A stretch of DNA of 64,000 nt from Alteromonas lipotrueae (GTDB lineage Bacteria > Pseudomonadota > Gammaproteobacteria > Enterobacterales > Alteromonadaceae): positions 310,001-374,000 of the forward strand of contig NZ_JAESDI010000002.1 in assembly GCF_019249215.1 (NCBI RefSeq), read 5' to 3'. The notes under the pieces are model-generated. The model worked only from the letters and a program-made list of their open reading frames with translations. It was not told where the DNA came from and did no database searches. This document shows, piece by piece, positions 54,695 to 64,000 of the stretch. The position numbers and the translations under genes were made by a program. Within the stretch, counting starts at the first letter, position 1, and every line of letters begins with the position of its first letter.

Positions 54695-55426
54695 CTAGGC
54701 GCCTGTAGGCACTGTCTGTTCATCGTCAGATAAGGCGTGTAATGCTTCTGGCGTTAACTGCATTTGTTTCCACCAACTTGCTGGTGCATCAATGCGGCCT
54801 ATGTCATCAATAGCCGGGTATGGAACCCCTTTCGTTTTACTTAAGGCGCACAGTCTGGGGTAACCTCTTTCGAACAACAGTTTTTGGCATTCTTCTTCAG
54901 GTAAATGTTCAACATCGTACATACCTGCCAGTTCACGCTGGCGCTGCGCTTCATATAGCACAAGTGCTGCCGCCACAGACACATTCAACGATTGCACCAT
55001 ACCCGCCATAGGAATGATGATATCTTGATCGGCCATCGCAATCGCTTCATCGGTAGCGCCGTAGCGTTCTTGACCAAAAATAATCGCGGTAGGTTTGGTG
55101 TAATCGACTTCACGAAAGCCCACTGCAGTATCAGACAAATGGGTCACTAACACCTGCATACCCTGCTGCTTAAGTGCGCCAATGGCGTTTCCTAAACTAT
55201 CATGGTTGGTTTGGCGAACCCATTGCTGGCTGCCCATAGCGGTGTCGCCACGAAACTGATATTTCTCTTCCCACACGGTATGTACGCGGTGAATGCCAAT
55301 GGCATCACACGTGCGAACAACAGCCGATACATTGTGGGGTTTGTGTACGTTTTCGAGGCAAACCGTAAGATCGGTTTGCCTTTTTGCCAACGCACTTCGA
55401 ATGCGAAGGTAACGCTCTGGCGACAT
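54695..55426 (-). CDS. trmH: tRNA (guanosine-18-2'-O)-methyltransferase TrmH
   Basis: This SPOUT-fold enzyme methylates the ribose of G18 in tRNA. VHKPHNVSAVVRTCDA is the N-terminal SpoU motif, IIFGQERYGAT motif 2 and NVSVAAALVLYEAQRQRE the knot motif 3. The length of 243 residues matches E. coli TrmH. It starts 3 bases after the ridA stop. Confidence 0.95.
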   Translation of the reverse strand: MSPERYLRIRSALAKRQTDLTVCLENVHKPHNVSAVVRTCDAIGIHRVHTVWEEKYQFRGDTAMGSQQWVRQTNHDSLGNAIGALKQQGMQVLVTHLSDTAVGFREVDYTKPTAIIFGQERYGATDEAIAMADQDIIIPMAGMVQSLNVSVAAALVLYEAQRQRELAGMYDVEHLPEEECQKLLFERGYPRLCALSKTKGVPYPAIDDIGRIDAPASWWKQMQLTPEALHALSDDEQTVPTGA

Positions 55427-55429
55427 GAC

Positions 55430-55816
55430 TTACTCCGGCAATTCCATCACGCCGTCGATTTCAATTTGTGCGCCTTTAGGCAATGCAGACACTTGCACTG
55501 CAGCACGCGCCGGGTATGGCTTGTTGAAGTAACGGCTCATAATTTCATTTACCGTCGCAAAGTGATCTAAATCGATAAGAAAGATGTTCACTTTTACCAA
55601 GTCGTTCGTGGTGCCGCCAGCGGCATCGCACACGGCTTTTAAGTTTTCAAAAACCTGTACCGCTTGTTCAGCGAAGTCTTCTGAAACCATTTCCATGGTC
55701 TCTGCAACCAAAGGAATTTGGCCAGAAAGATACACTGTTGTGCCAGCCTTAACTGCTTGACTGTAAGTACCAATAGCGGCAGGTGCCTTATCGGTCTGAA
55801 TAATAGACTTAGACAT
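55430..55816 (-). CDS. ridA: RidA family enamine/imine deaminase
   Basis: This 128-residue trimeric protein hydrolyses reactive enamines such as 2-aminoacrylate. It has [20 protein letters not shown] and [20 protein letters not shown] with the conserved active-site Arg. It follows spoT by 26 bases in the classic spoT-ridA-trmH order. Confidence 0.95.
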   Translation of the reverse strand: MSKSIIQTDKAPAAIGTYSQAVKAGTTVYLSGQIPLVAETMEMVSEDFAEQAVQVFENLKAVCDAAGGTTNDLVKVNIFLIDLDHFATVNEIMSRYFNKPYPARAAVQVSALPKGAQIEIDGVMELPE

Positions 55817-55842
55817 AATGGATCCTAAAAATTTTTTAAAAG

Positions 55843-57951
55843 TTAGTGTCTGGACTGACTATGACGTGACACTTTCTGAACCTCTGGCATGGTGCGGATT
55901 TTTTTCATCACTCGTGCCAAATGTACGCGATTTTGCGTGGTAATTTCGATGTCGATAAAGTAGATATTACTCTCTTTTTCTTCTGTTTGCAGTCCAATAA
56001 TATTGGAATCGCAACCAGAAATCGTATTCGTAAGGGTAGCAAGGGTACCCTGATGATTAAACAACTCAATTCGAAGCGATGCTTTAAATTCACCTTGGGG
56101 TTCTTCATCCCAACGCATAGGTAATACACGCTGAGGCTCTTCTCTTGAAAGCTTGCGAATGTTGTTACAACCAATTTGGTGAATCGTCATACCCCGACCT
56201 GGGCTTAATACCGCCACAATTTCATCGTCAGGAATAGGGTGACAACAACGGGCATAATGCACCAATAAGCCTTCCGTACCGCGAATAGCCACGTTACCTT
56301 TTTTCTCTGGTAAATCTGTGTTTTCACCTAACAGTCTGCGCGCAACAATAGCGCTTAGCTCGTTACCTAAACCGATATCGATAAGCAACGAATCAAAATC
56401 ATCGTGCTTAGTTTCAGCCACCACACGTTCAATATCGGCCTCCGGAATATCGTCCAGCTTCACTTCACCTAATGCATGGCGCAGTAAGCGGTTACCCATG
56501 TTCACGGCTTCTTGCGAATGCTGCTTGCGCAAATATTGACGAATACGGGTGCGTGCGCGAGCACTTACTACGAAGTTCAGCCAGTTAGCATTGGGCTTAG
56601 CTTTAGGTGAGGTAATAATTTCTACGGTTTGGCCATTTTGTAGCGGCTTACTTAAGCTGTAGTTTCTACGCTCTACTCGAACACCTACACAGGTGTTACC
56701 AATATCTGAATGCACCGCATAGGCAAAGTCTACGGCCGTAGCGCCCATGGGCAGCTCAATAATGCGGCCATCTGGGGTGAATACGTATATTTCTTCTGGG
56801 AATAAATCCGTTTTAACCGATTCAATAAATTCGAACGATGAACTGGCTGATTGTTGAAGCTCAAGTAACGACTGCATCCACTTACGCGCTCTTAGTTGCG
56901 CAGTAGTGCCGTTGTCGCCAGGTTCTTTATAAAGCCAATGCGCGGCAACCCCTTTATCTGCCATTTGATCCATTTCTTGGGTACGAATTTGTATTTCTAC
57001 CGGAATACCATGGGGGCCAATAAGCGAGGTGTGCAATGACTGATAGCCATTGGTACGGGGAATAGCAATGTAATCTTTAAAACGGTTTTCAATAGGCTTA
57101 TACAAACTGTGCATAGCGCCTAACGAACGGTAACAATTATCGACTGAATCGACCACAATACGAAACGCGTAAATGTCCATCACTTCGTTGAACATGAGTT
57201 CTTTATTACGCATTTTACGATAAATAGAGTACAGGTGTTTTTCGCGGCCCAGTACGTCCGACTCAATTTTATAAGCCGTTAAGCGGGTGCTTAGTTCTTC
57301 ACGAATATTTTCTATAATTTCTTTACGATTACCACGTGCTTGGCGAACCGCTGATTTCAGTGCGCGATGGCGCATAGGGTACATGGCAAGAAAACCTAAG
57401 TCTTCGAGCTCATTTTTAATATCGTGAATACCTAAGCGATGGGCAATAGGTGCATAAATTTCAAGGGTTTCAAGAGCAATACGGCGGCGCTTGTCAGGAC
57501 GAAGCGAACCTAATGTACGCATATTGTGGGTACGGTCAGCTAGCTTAATCAGAATAACCCGGATGTCTTGCACCATGGCCATCATCATTTTACGGAAGTT
57601 TTCAGCCTGTGCTTCTTGCTTACTGCTAAAAGCAATTTTATCTAGCTTACTTACCCCTTCCACCAGCTCAGCAACGGTATCTCCGAAAGCTTCAGCAAGA
57701 TCTTCTTGGCTGTAATGGGTGTCTTCAATCACGTCGTGTAGCAAGGCTGCCATGAGAGTTTCATGGTCTAAATGCATGTCAGCAAGAATACTGGCAACAG
57801 CAACAGGGTGCGTAATATAGGGGTCGCCACTTGAGCGCATTTGTCCATCGTGGGCTTCTTGAGCCAACACAAATGCCTCTTGTACCAGCTGAACTCGGTC
57901 AGCAGGCAAGTACTTTATTACTTTCTGTTTTAAGCCTTCAAACAAATACAC
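55843..57951 (-). CDS. spoT: Bifunctional (p)ppGpp synthetase/hydrolase SpoT
   Basis: An N-terminal HD hydrolase domain has [17 protein letters not shown] and [10 protein letters not shown] with the metal-binding HD pair. A RelA-like synthetase domain follows, with [19 protein letters not shown], then TGS ([16 protein letters not shown]) and a C-terminal ACT domain. The length of 702 residues is typical. It controls the stringent response to carbon, fatty-acid and iron stress. It lies after rpoZ, as usual. Confidence 0.96.
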   Translation of the reverse strand: MYLFEGLKQKVIKYLPADRVQLVQEAFVLAQEAHDGQMRSSGDPYITHPVAVASILADMHLDHETLMAALLHDVIEDTHYSQEDLAEAFGDTVAELVEGVSKLDKIAFSSKQEAQAENFRKMMMAMVQDIRVILIKLADRTHNMRTLGSLRPDKRRRIALETLEIYAPIAHRLGIHDIKNELEDLGFLAMYPMRHRALKSAVRQARGNRKEIIENIREELSTRLTAYKIESDVLGREKHLYSIYRKMRNKELMFNEVMDIYAFRIVVDSVDNCYRSLGAMHSLYKPIENRFKDYIAIPRTNGYQSLHTSLIGPHGIPVEIQIRTQEMDQMADKGVAAHWLYKEPGDNGTTAQLRARKWMQSLLELQQSASSSFEFIESVKTDLFPEEIYVFTPDGRIIELPMGATAVDFAYAVHSDIGNTCVGVRVERRNYSLSKPLQNGQTVEIITSPKAKPNANWLNFVVSARARTRIRQYLRKQHSQEAVNMGNRLLRHALGEVKLDDIPEADIERVVAETKHDDFDSLLIDIGLGNELSAIVARRLLGENTDLPEKKGNVAIRGTEGLLVHYARCCHPIPDDEIVAVLSPGRGMTIHQIGCNNIRKLSREEPQRVLPMRWDEEPQGEFKASLRIELFNHQGTLATLTNTISGCDSNIIGLQTEEKESNIYFIDIEITTQNRVHLARVMKKIRTMPEVQKVSRHSQSRH

Positions 57952-58029
57952 GGACTAGTGCGACTCCTGATTAACGTTACAACCTTAAGAATACGTAGAA
58001 TTGAGCCTTTAGCCAATACCCAAAAAGCA

Positions 58030-58063
58030 AAGCGCCAGTGCTTTTTTCAAAGCACTGGCGCTT
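58030..58063 (-). terminator. Hairpin terminator between rpoZ and spoT
   Basis: A perfect 15-bp stem (58030-58044 with 58049-58063, core GCGCCAGTGC) has a short loop and, on the minus strand, a T-rich run (TTTGCTTTTT) after it. It lies 31 bases past the rpoZ stop and may attenuate transcription into spoT. Confidence 0.75.
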
Positions 58064-58093
58064 AAACATACAATAGTTACCTTTGCGGTGAAA

Positions 58094-58366
58094 CTATTGA
58101 TCAGAAAGAATATTAGCTACTGAAGAAAATTCAGCATGTTCTTGTTGTTCCTGATCGCGCAAATCATCTTGTTCAAGTGTACTAGCAGTTACTAAACCTT
58201 CTTCGATTTCACGAAGTGCCGTTACGGTAGGCTTGTCATTTTGCACATCAACCATTGGCTCTTTACCTTCGGTGGCAATTTGACGTGCACGACGGGCCGC
58301 TACTAAAACCAAATCAAAGCGGTTACCAATTTTATCTACGGCATCTTCAACTGTTACGCGGGCCAT
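58094..58366 (-). CDS. rpoZ: RNA polymerase omega subunit
   Basis: Omega stabilises the beta-prime subunit and transmits ppGpp effects. [21 protein letters not shown] and [24 protein letters not shown] are diagnostic. The 90-residue length is typical. Gmk lies upstream and spoT downstream, the usual order. Confidence 0.97.
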   Translation of the reverse strand: MARVTVEDAVDKIGNRFDLVLVAARRARQIATEGKEPMVDVQNDKPTVTALREIEEGLVTASTLEQDDLRDQEQQEHAEFSSVANILSDQ

Positions 58367-58477
58367 GTATTTCTCCGAAAATTAGGTTGATAAAGTAATT
58401 CAAAAAACGGCCGCGTAGTATACACTCTTGTACTGCGCGATCCTAGCGGTTTGTTTGAAATTAAAACAATATAAATA

Positions 58478-59119
58478 TTAAGCAGATCCGAGCAATTCGT
58501 CTAATAAAGGCTGATAACGCATTTGCTGTTTTATTGTTCTTAAACGCTGTGAAATCACAATCGCTTCTAAATCGTTAAGCGCGGTCGCAAAATCATCATT
58601 AACAATAACGTGGCTGAACTCACTAAAATGGGACATTTCAGCCACCGCTTCTTTCATGCGGCCGGCAATCACTTCATCGCTGTCTTGCCCACGGCTGTTT
58701 AAACGTTGCTCTAGCACCTCGATTGAAGGCGGTAATATAAAAATGCCACAGGTGTCAGGCATACGCTTTTGTACCTGACGTGCACCTTGCCAATCGATAT
58801 CTAGAAACACATCGATACCTCGGTGCAAAGTTTGCTCAATCGTCACCCGTGATGTGCCGTAGTAATTACCGAATACTTCAGCCCACTCAAAAAAAACGCC
58901 TTGCTCTATAAGCGCTTCAAATTGCTCACGGCTTACAAAGTGGTAATGCTGCCCATCAACTTCACCCGGCCTAGGTTTACGAGTAGTATGGGACACTGAC
59001 ACTTCCATTGCATTATTGCTATTAGACGCGTACTTTTCCATTAACGCCTTTATAAGGCTGGATTTTCCTGCGCCGGAAGGCGCTGCAAGTATAAATAAGT
59101 TACCGAGTAATGATGCCAT
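58478..59119 (-). CDS. gmk: Guanylate kinase
   Basis: Gmk phosphorylates GMP to GDP. The P-loop is [15 protein letters not shown] near residue 15. [20 protein letters not shown] binds GMP, and [10 protein letters not shown] is the Walker B region. The length of 213 residues is standard. It heads the gmk-rpoZ-spoT unit. Confidence 0.97.
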   Translation of the reverse strand: MASLLGNLFILAAPSGAGKSSLIKALMEKYASNSNNAMEVSVSHTTRKPRPGEVDGQHYHFVSREQFEALIEQGVFFEWAEVFGNYYGTSRVTIEQTLHRGIDVFLDIDWQGARQVQKRMPDTCGIFILPPSIEVLEQRLNSRGQDSDEVIAGRMKEAVAEMSHFSEFSHVIVNDDFATALNDLEAIVISQRLRTIKQQMRYQPLLDELLGSA

Positions 59120-59314
59120 GAAAGTATTAAATATTTTTTAAAATATGGTGATTTCGTGGAGCAATGATAGCATATTGAACCGTTAAGCCGTAGTAGCAAT
59201 CGTTTAAACATACTCTCGATGCCTGCGCCAACACTTCAAACAGTGTGATGAGTTTACAGCGCGTTTAATACCCGTGCTGTTTTAGGAAAATACAAGAAGT
59301 AGGAACACACAAAC

Positions 59315-59986
59315 ATGGCGCAAGAACTTTTGCCGTACGTTGAACAGAACCCCAGCTCTACGCCAAATGCGTGCGTAATTTGGCTTCATGGTTTAGGCGA
59401 TTCTGGTCATGGCTTCGCGCCTATTGTACCTGAGCTAAAGCTACCTGATAGCATGTCAGTGAAGTTTGTTTTCCCCCACGCGCCAGAGCGTCCCGTTACC
59501 ATTAACGGTGGCATGCGTATGCGAGCGTGGTACGACATCAAATCACTCGATTTCAATAGCCGCGCTGATTTAGATGGTGTACTTGAGTCGGCAAGTCAAG
59601 TGGAAGCCCTTATCCAAGAACAAGTAGATAATGGCATTCCTACAAACCGCATTGTGTTAGCAGGATTCTCGCAAGGTGGCGTAATAGCACTTCATGTGGC
59701 GCCTCGTTTCAAACACAAACTAGCTGGTGTGTTAGCATTATCGACGTATATGTGTGAGCCAAAATTATTGGCACAAGACGCTACCGATACGAATCGTGAC
59801 ATACCCATAATGATGGCCCATGGCGAGCAGGATGAAGTAGTACCAATTTTTATGGGCAATGCGGCATATAAGACGTTAACCGAGAATGGTTTTAATGCCA
59901 CTTGGCAAACCTATACCATGCAACACAATGTATGCATGCAAGAGCTAAGTGATATATCTACTTGGCTACAAAAATTGCTTGCTTAG
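59315..59986 (+). CDS. Carboxylesterase/phospholipase family hydrolase
   Basis: This 223-residue alpha/beta hydrolase resembles bacterial EstB and eukaryotic acyl-protein thioesterase. Signals are LHGLGDSGHGFAPI (oxyanion loop), LAGFSQGGV with nucleophile Ser near 115, HGEQDEVVPI with the acid and HNVCMQEL with the catalytic His. The substrate is unknown. It is divergent from gmk. Confidence 0.93.
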   Translation: MAQELLPYVEQNPSSTPNACVIWLHGLGDSGHGFAPIVPELKLPDSMSVKFVFPHAPERPVTINGGMRMRAWYDIKSLDFNSRADLDGVLESASQVEALIQEQVDNGIPTNRIVLAGFSQGGVIALHVAPRFKHKLAGVLALSTYMCEPKLLAQDATDTNRDIPIMMAHGEQDEVVPIFMGNAAYKTLTENGFNATWQTYTMQHNVCMQELSDISTWLQKLLA

Positions 59987-60049
59987 TGTGCTTGTACGCT
60001 TATCATACAGCACGCTTAGAGGCTGCTTGATTAACTATACAAATTAACG

Positions 60050-61108
60050 CTACATCACACGGTTTCTTCCAGCACCTTTCGCTTCGTAAAGGTGCTCGTC
60101 AGCCAACTTCACCGTGTCATTGATATTCGCGTCAGTCAGCGCTGTCGCCACCCCAAAACTGGCGGTGATCGAATGGAAAATATCGCCTTCTATAAACGGG
60201 GAGTTTTCAATTTCCACTCGAATTTTTTCAGCCAGCTTTACTGCCATACTCAAGGTTGTTTTGGGGTAAATAATTAAAAATTCCTCGCCCCCTGTACGTG
60301 ACACAACATCGGTCGCCCTAATGGCGTTTTTCATTAGTGTAGCAACCTGAACTAATACTCTGTCGCCTACGTCATGCCCGTAGTTATCGTTTATTTTTTT
60401 AAAGTAATCGATATCCACCACAACAATACTTAACGGGAAATAATCTGCGGGGTTTTTCATTGCACGCTCAAAATAGACCGACTCTAGAAAACGCCGGTTT
60501 GGTACCTTCGTTAACGGGTCAGAATTGGCTTGGCGCAATCTTTCTAAGTTATCTGTCATCATCTCTTTTCTGCTTTTGTGCCAGAAGTATTCAGAAATAA
60601 ACGCAACCGCAATAAAACTGCAAAGGGATATAAGGAACCTTGATACATCTTCACCACGATAGTTCGCAGGAATGGACTCTTGGTAGTAAACGATAAAGGC
60701 GACCACGCCTACTGTACCCGTGACGTAAAAAATGGCCGCTCTAAAACGCACGATAATAATTTGTATCAAAATGATCGGGTACACGAAGTGCAGCCCAGTA
60801 TTATTGTAGCCACCGGTAATGGTGAGCACCGCCACCATAACCGCAACAATAAACCCCGCTATATAGTAAAAAATATTGCTGTTTTTAAAGATATGCGACA
60901 ACGCTGCATTAGCGAAAACTGAAAACGAAAAAAAACCTAACCAAAACGCGAGATAGTGATCATCCCGCGCTAAATTTTTAGCGGCAAGCACGGCCATAAT
61001 AATACCGCCAATATATGAGATGAAATACAAGGTCAAACGGCGGCGTTTCACTTCAGCGCCATTTAAATGTGTCTTTTCGAGAAATTTGTGTAACGAAGAA
61101 GTATCCAT
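60050..61108 (-). CDS. Membrane diguanylate cyclase (GGDEF)
   Basis: The first 190 or so residues form about six transmembrane helices with no periplasmic domain. The GGDEF domain follows from about residue 190 (DPLTKVPNRR). SRTGGEEFLIIYP is the active motif and RATD five residues before it is an I-site, so feedback by c-di-GMP is likely. DIDYFKKINDNYGHDVGD is the substrate-binding stretch. The length of 352 residues fits a minimal cyclase. Confidence 0.93.
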   Translation of the reverse strand: MDTSSLHKFLEKTHLNGAEVKRRRLTLYFISYIGGIIMAVLAAKNLARDDHYLAFWLGFFSFSVFANAALSHIFKNSNIFYYIAGFIVAVMVAVLTITGGYNNTGLHFVYPIILIQIIIVRFRAAIFYVTGTVGVVAFIVYYQESIPANYRGEDVSRFLISLCSFIAVAFISEYFWHKSRKEMMTDNLERLRQANSDPLTKVPNRRFLESVYFERAMKNPADYFPLSIVVVDIDYFKKINDNYGHDVGDRVLVQVATLMKNAIRATDVVSRTGGEEFLIIYPKTTLSMAVKLAEKIRVEIENSPFIEGDIFHSITASFGVATALTDANINDTVKLADEHLYEAKGAGRNRVM

Positions 61109-61302
61109 GAAAGCGGGAGCTTATACCTATTGCTAGCGTGCAATAAGCATAGTCACACTATGTACAATTTCCCAACCGTAAACCTGTGCGCAAGTTAAAG
61201 ATTTAAGTACAATGTACTTATAAGTCGAACGAAAGCCTTTAGCAATAGTCGGTTGATTGCTTTAGGTTCTATGCCTTAAACAAGGCTCTAGACAGGATAT
61301 TA

Positions 61303-62241
61303 ATGATGCAAGCAGCCCCTAAAAGAACGATTCGTATTGCCACACGAAAAAGCGCACTGGCGCTATGGCAAGCAGAGTACGTGAAAGCGAAACTGTTAGA
61401 ACACCATGATTCAATAGTGGTTGAACTGGTTCCAATGAGCACTCAAGGCGATAGAATCCTTGATACTCCTTTAGCAAAAATTGGTGGTAAAGGCTTGTTT
61501 ATAAAAGAACTTGAAATAGCCATGCTAGAAGGCAGAGCCGATATTGCCGTGCACTCAATGAAGGATGTGCCGGTTGAATTTCCCGAAGATTTTGGCCTTC
61601 ACGCCATTTGCGAACGTGAAAACCCGTTCGATGCCTTTGTCTCAAACCACTTTGATAATTTAGATGCATTGCCAGAAGGTGCTGTGGTGGGTACTTCTAG
61701 TCTTCGCCGCCAATGCCAAATTCGTAAACATCGTCCGGACCTGAAAATTAAAGATTTACGCGGCAATGTGAATACCCGCCTAGCCAAACTAGATGCTGGC
61801 GAATACGATGCCATCATTCTTGCCTCTGCTGGCCTTATACGTTTAGGCATGGAAGAGCGCATTAAAACGGGTTTACCAGCTTCGGTGTCCCTTCCGGCTG
61901 TTGGGCAAGGTGCTGTGGGTATTGAGTGTCGTAATGACGATGCCGAGCTTATTGCGTTACTTCAAGCGCTGAACCACGGTGAAACCCAAACACGGGTGAG
62001 CGCAGAGCGTGCTATGAATGAACGTTTAGAAGGCGGTTGCCAAGTACCTATCGGAAGTTTTGCTACCCTTGACGGAGACAGCATAACCTTAACAGGCATG
62101 GTGGGACAGCCAGATGGCTCAACCCTCTTATTTGCTTCTGCCACAGGCCCTACAAAAAATGCGAAGCGCATTGGCGTTGAAGTCGCCGACGCGCTGCTTG
62201 AACAGGGCGCAGGAGAAATTCTTAGCGCATTGTATGACTGA
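61303..62241 (+). CDS. hemC: Hydroxymethylbilane synthase (porphobilinogen deaminase)
   Basis: HemC joins four porphobilinogen units into hydroxymethylbilane for heme and siroheme. It has [44 protein letters not shown], and the dipyrromethane-cofactor Cys in [10 protein letters not shown]. The length of 312 residues is standard. AGGA lies just before ATG 61303/61306. hemD follows 35 bases later in the same unit. Confidence 0.97.
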   Translation: MMQAAPKRTIRIATRKSALALWQAEYVKAKLLEHHDSIVVELVPMSTQGDRILDTPLAKIGGKGLFIKELEIAMLEGRADIAVHSMKDVPVEFPEDFGLHAICERENPFDAFVSNHFDNLDALPEGAVVGTSSLRRQCQIRKHRPDLKIKDLRGNVNTRLAKLDAGEYDAIILASAGLIRLGMEERIKTGLPASVSLPAVGQGAVGIECRNDDAELIALLQALNHGETQTRVSAERAMNERLEGGCQVPIGSFATLDGDSITLTGMVGQPDGSTLLFASATGPTKNAKRIGVEVADALLEQGAGEILSALYD

Positions 62242-62276
62242 TGTATGTTATCGCTAACATATGCGGTTGCTGATTT

Positions 62277-63008
62277 ATGCTATTAATTACTCGCCCGCGT
62301 CCTAAATTACAGGCTAGTGCAGATGCTTTTGGGCAGGCGGGGATTGATGCCGTAGGGGTTGCTACGTCAGATATTCAAAGCATTCCTGATAAGGCAATCG
62401 AGTTACAACAGTTTCTGTTGGGCTCGGCCAGCATCAGTAACATTATCGTTACCAGCATTTATGCCGTGCCAGCAGCACTCGATGCACTCACTCACGCCTC
62501 ATTTCTATCGGTGCCTCCTACGCTAATAGCGGTAGGTGATTCGACCGCTAGCGCACTACGCAGCGCGAATTTACCTTATAAAATTGTTACGCCTTCGCTA
62601 CATACATCCGAAGGTATACTGGTCATGCAGCAACTTAATGAGGCAAACTGTACACAAGTCGTTATTATTAAGGGAGAAGGTGGTAGAGATACGCTTTCTC
62701 ACGTTTTAGGCGAGAGAGGTATATCGGTTACTGAGTTTTGCGTCTATAAAAGAGAACCACTTACAAACCCAATTTACACAAAGAGCTGGAAAATTGGCGA
62801 TGTTAGCGGCATTATCGCTACAAGCGAAAATATGGCAAAACAGCTTATTTCTAGCCATAGTATGCAATTATTAGCGTTGCCCTGGTTAACGGTAAGTGAA
62901 CGAGTTGCAACGAGTTTACGTAATCTTGGGATAGCACGCGTTTCGGTGTGCAACCGCGCCACCGATCAGGCATTAATTGCCTGGGTAAAGGAAAATTGGG
63001 AGTATTAA
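62277..63008 (+). CDS. hemD: Uroporphyrinogen-III synthase
   Basis: HemD closes and inverts ring D of hydroxymethylbilane. It is poorly conserved in sequence, but the context after hemC, the length of 243 residues, LLITRPRPKLQASADAF and VVIIKGEGGRDTLSHVLGERG are those of HemD. TAA is directly followed by the ATG of the next gene. Confidence 0.92.
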   Translation: MLLITRPRPKLQASADAFGQAGIDAVGVATSDIQSIPDKAIELQQFLLGSASISNIIVTSIYAVPAALDALTHASFLSVPPTLIAVGDSTASALRSANLPYKIVTPSLHTSEGILVMQQLNEANCTQVVIIKGEGGRDTLSHVLGERGISVTEFCVYKREPLTNPIYTKSWKIGDVSGIIATSENMAKQLISSHSMQLLALPWLTVSERVATSLRNLGIARVSVCNRATDQALIAWVKENWEY

Positions 63009-64000
63009 ATGTCTGACAAGAATGAGAAGGACCCTCAAAACGGGGAATTGGTAAGCGTGGAATCATCTAGTACGACATCAGCGAACACGGCATCAGGTAG
63101 AGATACCCTATCACCTGAAGATTCATCTAACGGCACGCCACAAAAAGCGAAAAAATCGTCGGGAACCAAGCTTCTGTGGTTTGTGGTTATTATTATTTTC
63201 CTTTTAGTACTCGGCATTATTGGTGCTGGTTATTGGTACTACACCCAACAACAAGGTAGCAGCGATTCCCTGGTTAAAGCCCAACTGGCGAACACGTCAC
63301 AACTCAACGATATGCTTTCCGATCGTGAGCAGACAGCAGACGCATTGCGTATGCTAAATAGGCAAAACGATGAATTAAAAGATACGCTTGATGCTTTGCA
63401 GCAACAAAACAGTGCATTAGTGCAACAAGCAGAAGCAACCCAACAGCAACTTAACAGCATGGAAGGTCAACGTCCTGCCGATTGGCTTATTGCTGAAGCG
63501 GATTATTTGGTTCGCATGGCGGGTAGAAAACTGTGGTTAGAAAATGATGTACGCACAGCCACCTTACTGTTGGTGAACGCCGACAAGCGATTGAAATCGC
63601 TAGCCGACCCTTCTGTATTCCCGGTTCGCGCTAAACTTGCCGAAGACATTCAAACGCTTCAACAAATGAACCCTGTATCTCAAAGTTCGGTCGCCCTAGC
63701 CCTTACTGGCATGTTGGCGCAAATTGATAAACTACCGTTAGATACTTTTGAAAAACCAGTAGACGCAAATGCTGACAGTAATGAACTGTCTGAATCGGCG
63801 AACGACTGGAAAGAGAACCTTGCAAAAGTATGGCACTCCATTGTTGATGGTTTTTTAACCGTGAAAAGTTTAGAAGGCCCTGTTGAGCCTGTCATGTCTC
63901 TACAAGCTCAATTTTTAGTGAAAGAGCAGCTTCGCTTACAATTAATGCATGCTCAATCAGCTGCGCTTAAAGCAGACTCAGGCCTGTATGAGCAATCTTT
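63009..64000 (+). CDS. hemX: HemX-like uroporphyrinogen-III C-methyltransferase family protein (3' partial)
   Basis: ATG 63009 directly follows the hemD stop and the frame is open to the window end, about 330 residues. A Ser/Thr-rich cytoplasmic N-terminus precedes one transmembrane helix (about 58-76, WFVVIIIFLLVLGIIG), then a coiled coil (about 90-145), then ADWLIAEADYLVRMAGRKLWLENDVRTA, the family hallmark. HemX's exact role is unresolved. The 3' end and any hemY lie outside the window. Confidence 0.9.
   Translation, partial: MSDKNEKDPQNGELVSVESSSTTSANTASGRDTLSPEDSSNGTPQKAKKSSGTKLLWFVVIIIFLLVLGIIGAGYWYYTQQQGSSDSLVKAQLANTSQLNDMLSDREQTADALRMLNRQNDELKDTLDALQQQNSALVQQAEATQQQLNSMEGQRPADWLIAEADYLVRMAGRKLWLENDVRTATLLLVNADKRLKSLADPSVFPVRAKLAEDIQTLQQMNPVSQSSVALALTGMLAQIDKLPLDTFEKPVDANADSNELSESANDWKENLAKVWHSIVDGFLTVKSLEGPVEPVMSLQAQFLVKEQLRLQLMHAQSAALKADSGLYEQS

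Noticed and set aside
55202-55570. Plus-strand 122-codon ORF across trmH and ridA
   Set aside because: It is antisense to two well-conserved genes and has no recognisable domain.
1-64000. CRISPR arrays, tRNA, rRNA, insertion sequences or prophage genes
   Set aside because: No regular repeat-spacer pattern, no tRNA cloverleaf-like sequence, no transposase and no phage structural gene was seen.

Overview
The window is a contiguous stretch of gammaproteobacterial chromosome, most likely from the Alteromonadaceae and probably Alteromonas. The reasons are the lptM-lysA-dapF-DUF484-xerC-yigB-uvrD gene order, the gmk-rpoZ-spoT-ridA-trmH-recG block, moderate GC by eye, several c-di-GMP proteins and marine-type envelope proteins. 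There is no prophage, insertion sequence, CRISPR array, tRNA or rRNA. Almost everything is ordinary chromosomal housekeeping or envelope biology. The one clearly accessory-looking gene is a lone HNH nuclease at about 42.0-43.2 kb.

Region by region: 0-4.9 kb holds lysine/cell-wall biosynthesis and chromosome-dimer resolution (lysA, dapF, DUF484, xerC, yigB). cysE (minus) and SOS-regulated uvrD (plus, with a perfect LexA box) follow. From 8.3 to 17.4 kb come a PleD-like diguanylate cyclase, rarD, mgtE with a hotdog thioesterase, recQ, a glutathione S-transferase and selO with a small overlapping partner. From 17.4 to 29.3 kb come a 7TM-PAS-GGDEF-EAL protein, ribA, a basic DUF3300 secreted protein, zntB, a His-rich membrane chemoreceptor coupled to a small CxC protein, a minus-strand operon pairing a deacetylase-family enzyme with a CoA-transferase/GNAT fusion, and a small hydrolase. 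From 29.3 to 38.3 kb come an RND efflux pump, a DnaJ-related protein, a DUF1499 protein, a guanidinium-type SMR exporter and the divergent argO/argP pair with a methyltransferase. From 38.4 to 44.9 kb come a TPR-GGDEF protein, a DUF3034 gene broken by one in-frame stop, a lipoprotein truncated hemoglobin, the HNH nuclease, an outer-membrane barrel protein with a Pho-box-like leader, and an MscS channel.

From 45.0 to 50.9 kb a flavoprotein is followed by a Fur-box-controlled ferric iron ABC operon (minus strand) headed by an unrecognised helical periplasmic protein. From 51.2 to 59.1 kb lies the minus-strand block peroxiredoxin, rsmJ, recG, trmH, ridA, spoT, rpoZ, gmk. The window ends with an esterase, a membrane diguanylate cyclase and hemC-hemD-hemX, the last running off the end.

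The strongest regulatory signals are the LexA box at uvrD, the Fur box before the iron operon, and several perfect hairpin-plus-T-run terminators. The most interesting leads are: (1) the HNH protein, whose N-terminus resembles domains that read modified DNA; (2) the deacetylase plus CoA-transferase/GNAT operon; (3) the helical protein in the iron operon; (4) the His-rich chemoreceptor and CxC protein pair; (5) the single-stop DUF3034 pseudogene; and (6) two independent 15-16 bp tandem-repeat arrays, each at a convergent gene end.
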